This document shows, piece by piece, positions 62,613 through 64,000 of a DNA stretch of 64,000 nucleotides. This DNA comes from Polaribacter butkevichii. Its GTDB lineage: Bacteria > Bacteroidota > Bacteroidia > Flavobacteriales > Flavobacteriaceae. Position 1 is the first letter of the stretch, and every line of letters starts with the position of its first letter. The translations under genes and the position numbers were made by a program. The notes beneath the pieces were generated by a model. That model was not told the DNA's origin. It ran no database searches and saw only the letters and a list, made by a program, of their open reading frames with translations. The stretch spans positions 1,321,001 through 1,385,000 of the forward strand of contig NZ_CP150661.1 of NCBI RefSeq assembly GCF_038024105.1. Reading direction: 5' to 3'.

Positions 62613-64000
62613 ATGAAAAAGTTTATATTCTTATTAATAACGCTTATTTCTTTTCAAGCATTATTTTCTCAAACAGAAAATATTCCTGAAAGAATTACTC
62701 AAAAAGGGTTTGCCAAAATAGATTTTCTTTCTATAAAGATGCCGCCTCCAGAAGATATTGGAACTACTTTTAATGAACCAAATATGGGATTTACGGGTAT
62801 CCATTATAATTTATTTTTAAATGAATCTTTTTACACAGGTGTTGGCCTTTATGGCTCTATTTCTGGCATTAGAGGTGGCTTTTTTACTTTAGGAATTAAT
62901 GCAGGGCTAAAAAAATATTTTTCTAAAAAATTATATATCGATACAGGTTTTCACTTTGGTGGTGGTGGTGGCGCTGGTGCTCCCGATGGTGGTGGCGCTT
63001 TCATTTTGCCTCATGCTAATTTAGGGTATCAATTTAAAAACTTCTCTTTAAATGGAGGTTGGAGTTATGTTAACTTTTTTGATGGTGGAAGAATTAAAGG
63101 ACATCAACTAAATATTGGATTAGAGATTCCTTTAGATTTTGAATATGCAAATTATAAGCATACAGAAAAAGAATTTGGTTTGGATAATTTTGAAAACACA
63201 AATTGGAATCAAAATCCGAAACAAAATTCCTTGATGGTTCATTTTAACAATTTAAAAGTTTTAAGTGAAGCAAATTCTACTACTGGAGAAGTTTTAAAAG
63301 GAAAAACAATAAAATTAGCTGGTTTTGAATTTACGTCTTACCTTAATGACAATTGGTTTGCATTTTTAAAAGTAGATGGTGCCTACGATGGTATTAGAGC
63401 AGGTTATATGGATGTTTTATTAGGAGGAGGGTATCATTTATCTATGAATAAAAACAGAACCAATATCTTAGCTAAATTAGGTTTTGGTGCTGGTGGTGGT
63501 GGTGGTGTAGATACAAAAGGTGGTTTTTTATTTTACCCAGATATATCCATAGAGCAACAAATACTAAAAGACATTTATGTTTCTGTTAATAAAGGATATT
63601 TATTAACGCCTAATAAAGATTTTTATACCTCAACATTTGGAGTCGGAATTAAATACTACATAGAAAGAAATGGAGTAAAAACAGACAATACTTCTTTTAC
63701 ACAAGGAAAGTTTAAAGGATTTGATGTTATTGTAAAACAAGACCTGTACTTTAATGCTAAGAGGATAGAAGACCCTACGGAACACATGCATCAAATTTCT
63801 TTGCAAATAAATTTAGATTTAAACAAACATCTTTTTGTTGCAGGACAAACCTCTTTTGCAAACTTTGGTAATGCAGGTGCTTATGCAGAAGGTTTGGTTG
63901 GTTTAGGTATAAAATCAAAGCCTTTCTTTAATAATTCTACCTCTATTTTTACACAAATTTTAGGTGGTGCAGCAGGTGGAGGAAATATTAGCACAGGCCA
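62613..64000 (+). CDS. Outer-membrane beta-barrel-like protein, glycine-rich (cut by window edge)
   Basis: An ATG at 62613, nine bases after the oxidoreductase stop, opens a frame with no stop through 64000 (462 codons). MKKFIFLLITLISFQALFSQ is a signal peptide. The rest alternates short beta-strand-like stretches with turns: FYTGVGLYGSISGIRGGFFTLGI, IDTGFHFGGGGGAGAPDGGG, LNIGLEIPLDFEYANYKH, YMDVLLGGGYHLSM, LGFGAGGGGGVDTKGG. The pattern suggests an outer-membrane barrel with glycine clusters, repeated at least three times, but I recognise no named family. The C-terminal end lies beyond the window. Confidence 0.7.
   Translation, partial: MKKFIFLLITLISFQALFSQTENIPERITQKGFAKIDFLSIKMPPPEDIGTTFNEPNMGFTGIHYNLFLNESFYTGVGLYGSISGIRGGFFTLGINAGLKKYFSKKLYIDTGFHFGGGGGAGAPDGGGAFILPHANLGYQFKNFSLNGGWSYVNFFDGGRIKGHQLNIGLEIPLDFEYANYKHTEKEFGLDNFENTNWNQNPKQNSLMVHFNNLKVLSEANSTTGEVLKGKTIKLAGFEFTSYLNDNWFAFLKVDGAYDGIRAGYMDVLLGGGYHLSMNKNRTNILAKLGFGAGGGGGVDTKGGFLFYPDISIEQQILKDIYVSVNKGYLLTPNKDFYTSTFGVGIKYYIERNGVKTDNTSFTQGKFKGFDVIVKQDLYFNAKRIEDPTEHMHQISLQINLDLNKHLFVAGQTSFANFGNAGAYAEGLVGLGIKSKPFFNNSTSIFTQILGGAAGGGNISTG

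Overview
The window looks like chromosomal DNA from a marine flavobacterium (Flavobacteriia, Polaribacter/Tenacibaculum-like). The evidence is a very AT-rich sequence, promoters of the Bacteroidetes type (TTTG, about 19 bases, TAnnTTTG), few Shine-Dalgarno sequences, a type IX secretion (Por) sorting domain, and Bacteroidetes-typical families such as DUF4199, DUF4835, DUF5606, DUF6913 and ABC-permease/M1-peptidase fusions. The placement is inferred from gene content; no search was run. Nearly all genes are housekeeping or conserved accessory genes. I see no prophage, CRISPR array, integrase, transposase, rRNA or tRNA.

Layout. Positions 1-9000, mostly minus strand: cinA (cut by the window edge), a FAH-family hydrolase, purU, menB, a secreted esterase-like protein (plus), a CvfB-like RNA-binding protein overlapping menD, a TalC/FSA-type transaldolase and an SDR. 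At 9.2 kb lies the 4.5S (SRP) RNA gene. 9.4-14.7 kb, plus: DUF4199 protein, glycosyltransferase, phosphohexomutase, MsbA-like ABC exporter. 14.7-20 kb, minus: CCA-adding-type enzyme, two glycosyltransferases, dapD, an orphan glycosyltransferase-like gene. 20-23 kb, plus: ruvX, def, DUF5606, mazG. 23-38.9 kb, minus: glycosyltransferase, fabI, recN, DUF4835, coaBC, rpoZ, bamD, ferritin, dapA, DUF6913, a phytase-like lipoprotein, a YhhN lysoplasmalogenase, the ABC permease/M1 fusion and its ATPase. 39-42.4 kb, plus: M42 aminopeptidase, Nudix hydrolase, an unknown gene and a decayed cNMP-domain/exonuclease remnant. 42.4-48 kb, minus: Gfo/Idh oxidoreductase, a sodium/solute symporter with a 35-residue membrane microprotein just upstream, and a PIG-L deacetylase. 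48-64 kb: dnaN, a T9SS leucine-rich-repeat protein (minus), an AcpH-like protein, gamma-glutamyltransferase, a VOC protein, an RluA-type pseudouridine synthase, a two-repeat unknown protein with an AI-2E transporter, a SAM methyltransferase, fdhD, an FdhF/YdeP molybdoenzyme and a truncated outer-membrane protein.

Pathways. menB and menD (menaquinone), dapA and dapD (lysine/peptidoglycan), fabI (fatty acids), coaBC (CoA), and bamD with rpoZ and recN form the core metabolic and envelope set. fdhD next to the YdeP-type oxidoreductase is a maturation/enzyme pair.

The most unusual layer is the repeats. At least six families of short dispersed repeats fill the intergenic gaps. Four are copies of a ~162-bp element whose ends can pair like a structured RNA and which carries a second palindrome inside. 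Several loci are tandem heptads of CAGTNNN form. Two loci are bounded by a perfect 13-bp inverted repeat. Two of the repeat families have also entered the menD reading frame and are translated there, much like Rickettsia palindromic elements. One heptad array sits directly against the TTG start codon of a glycosyltransferase gene.
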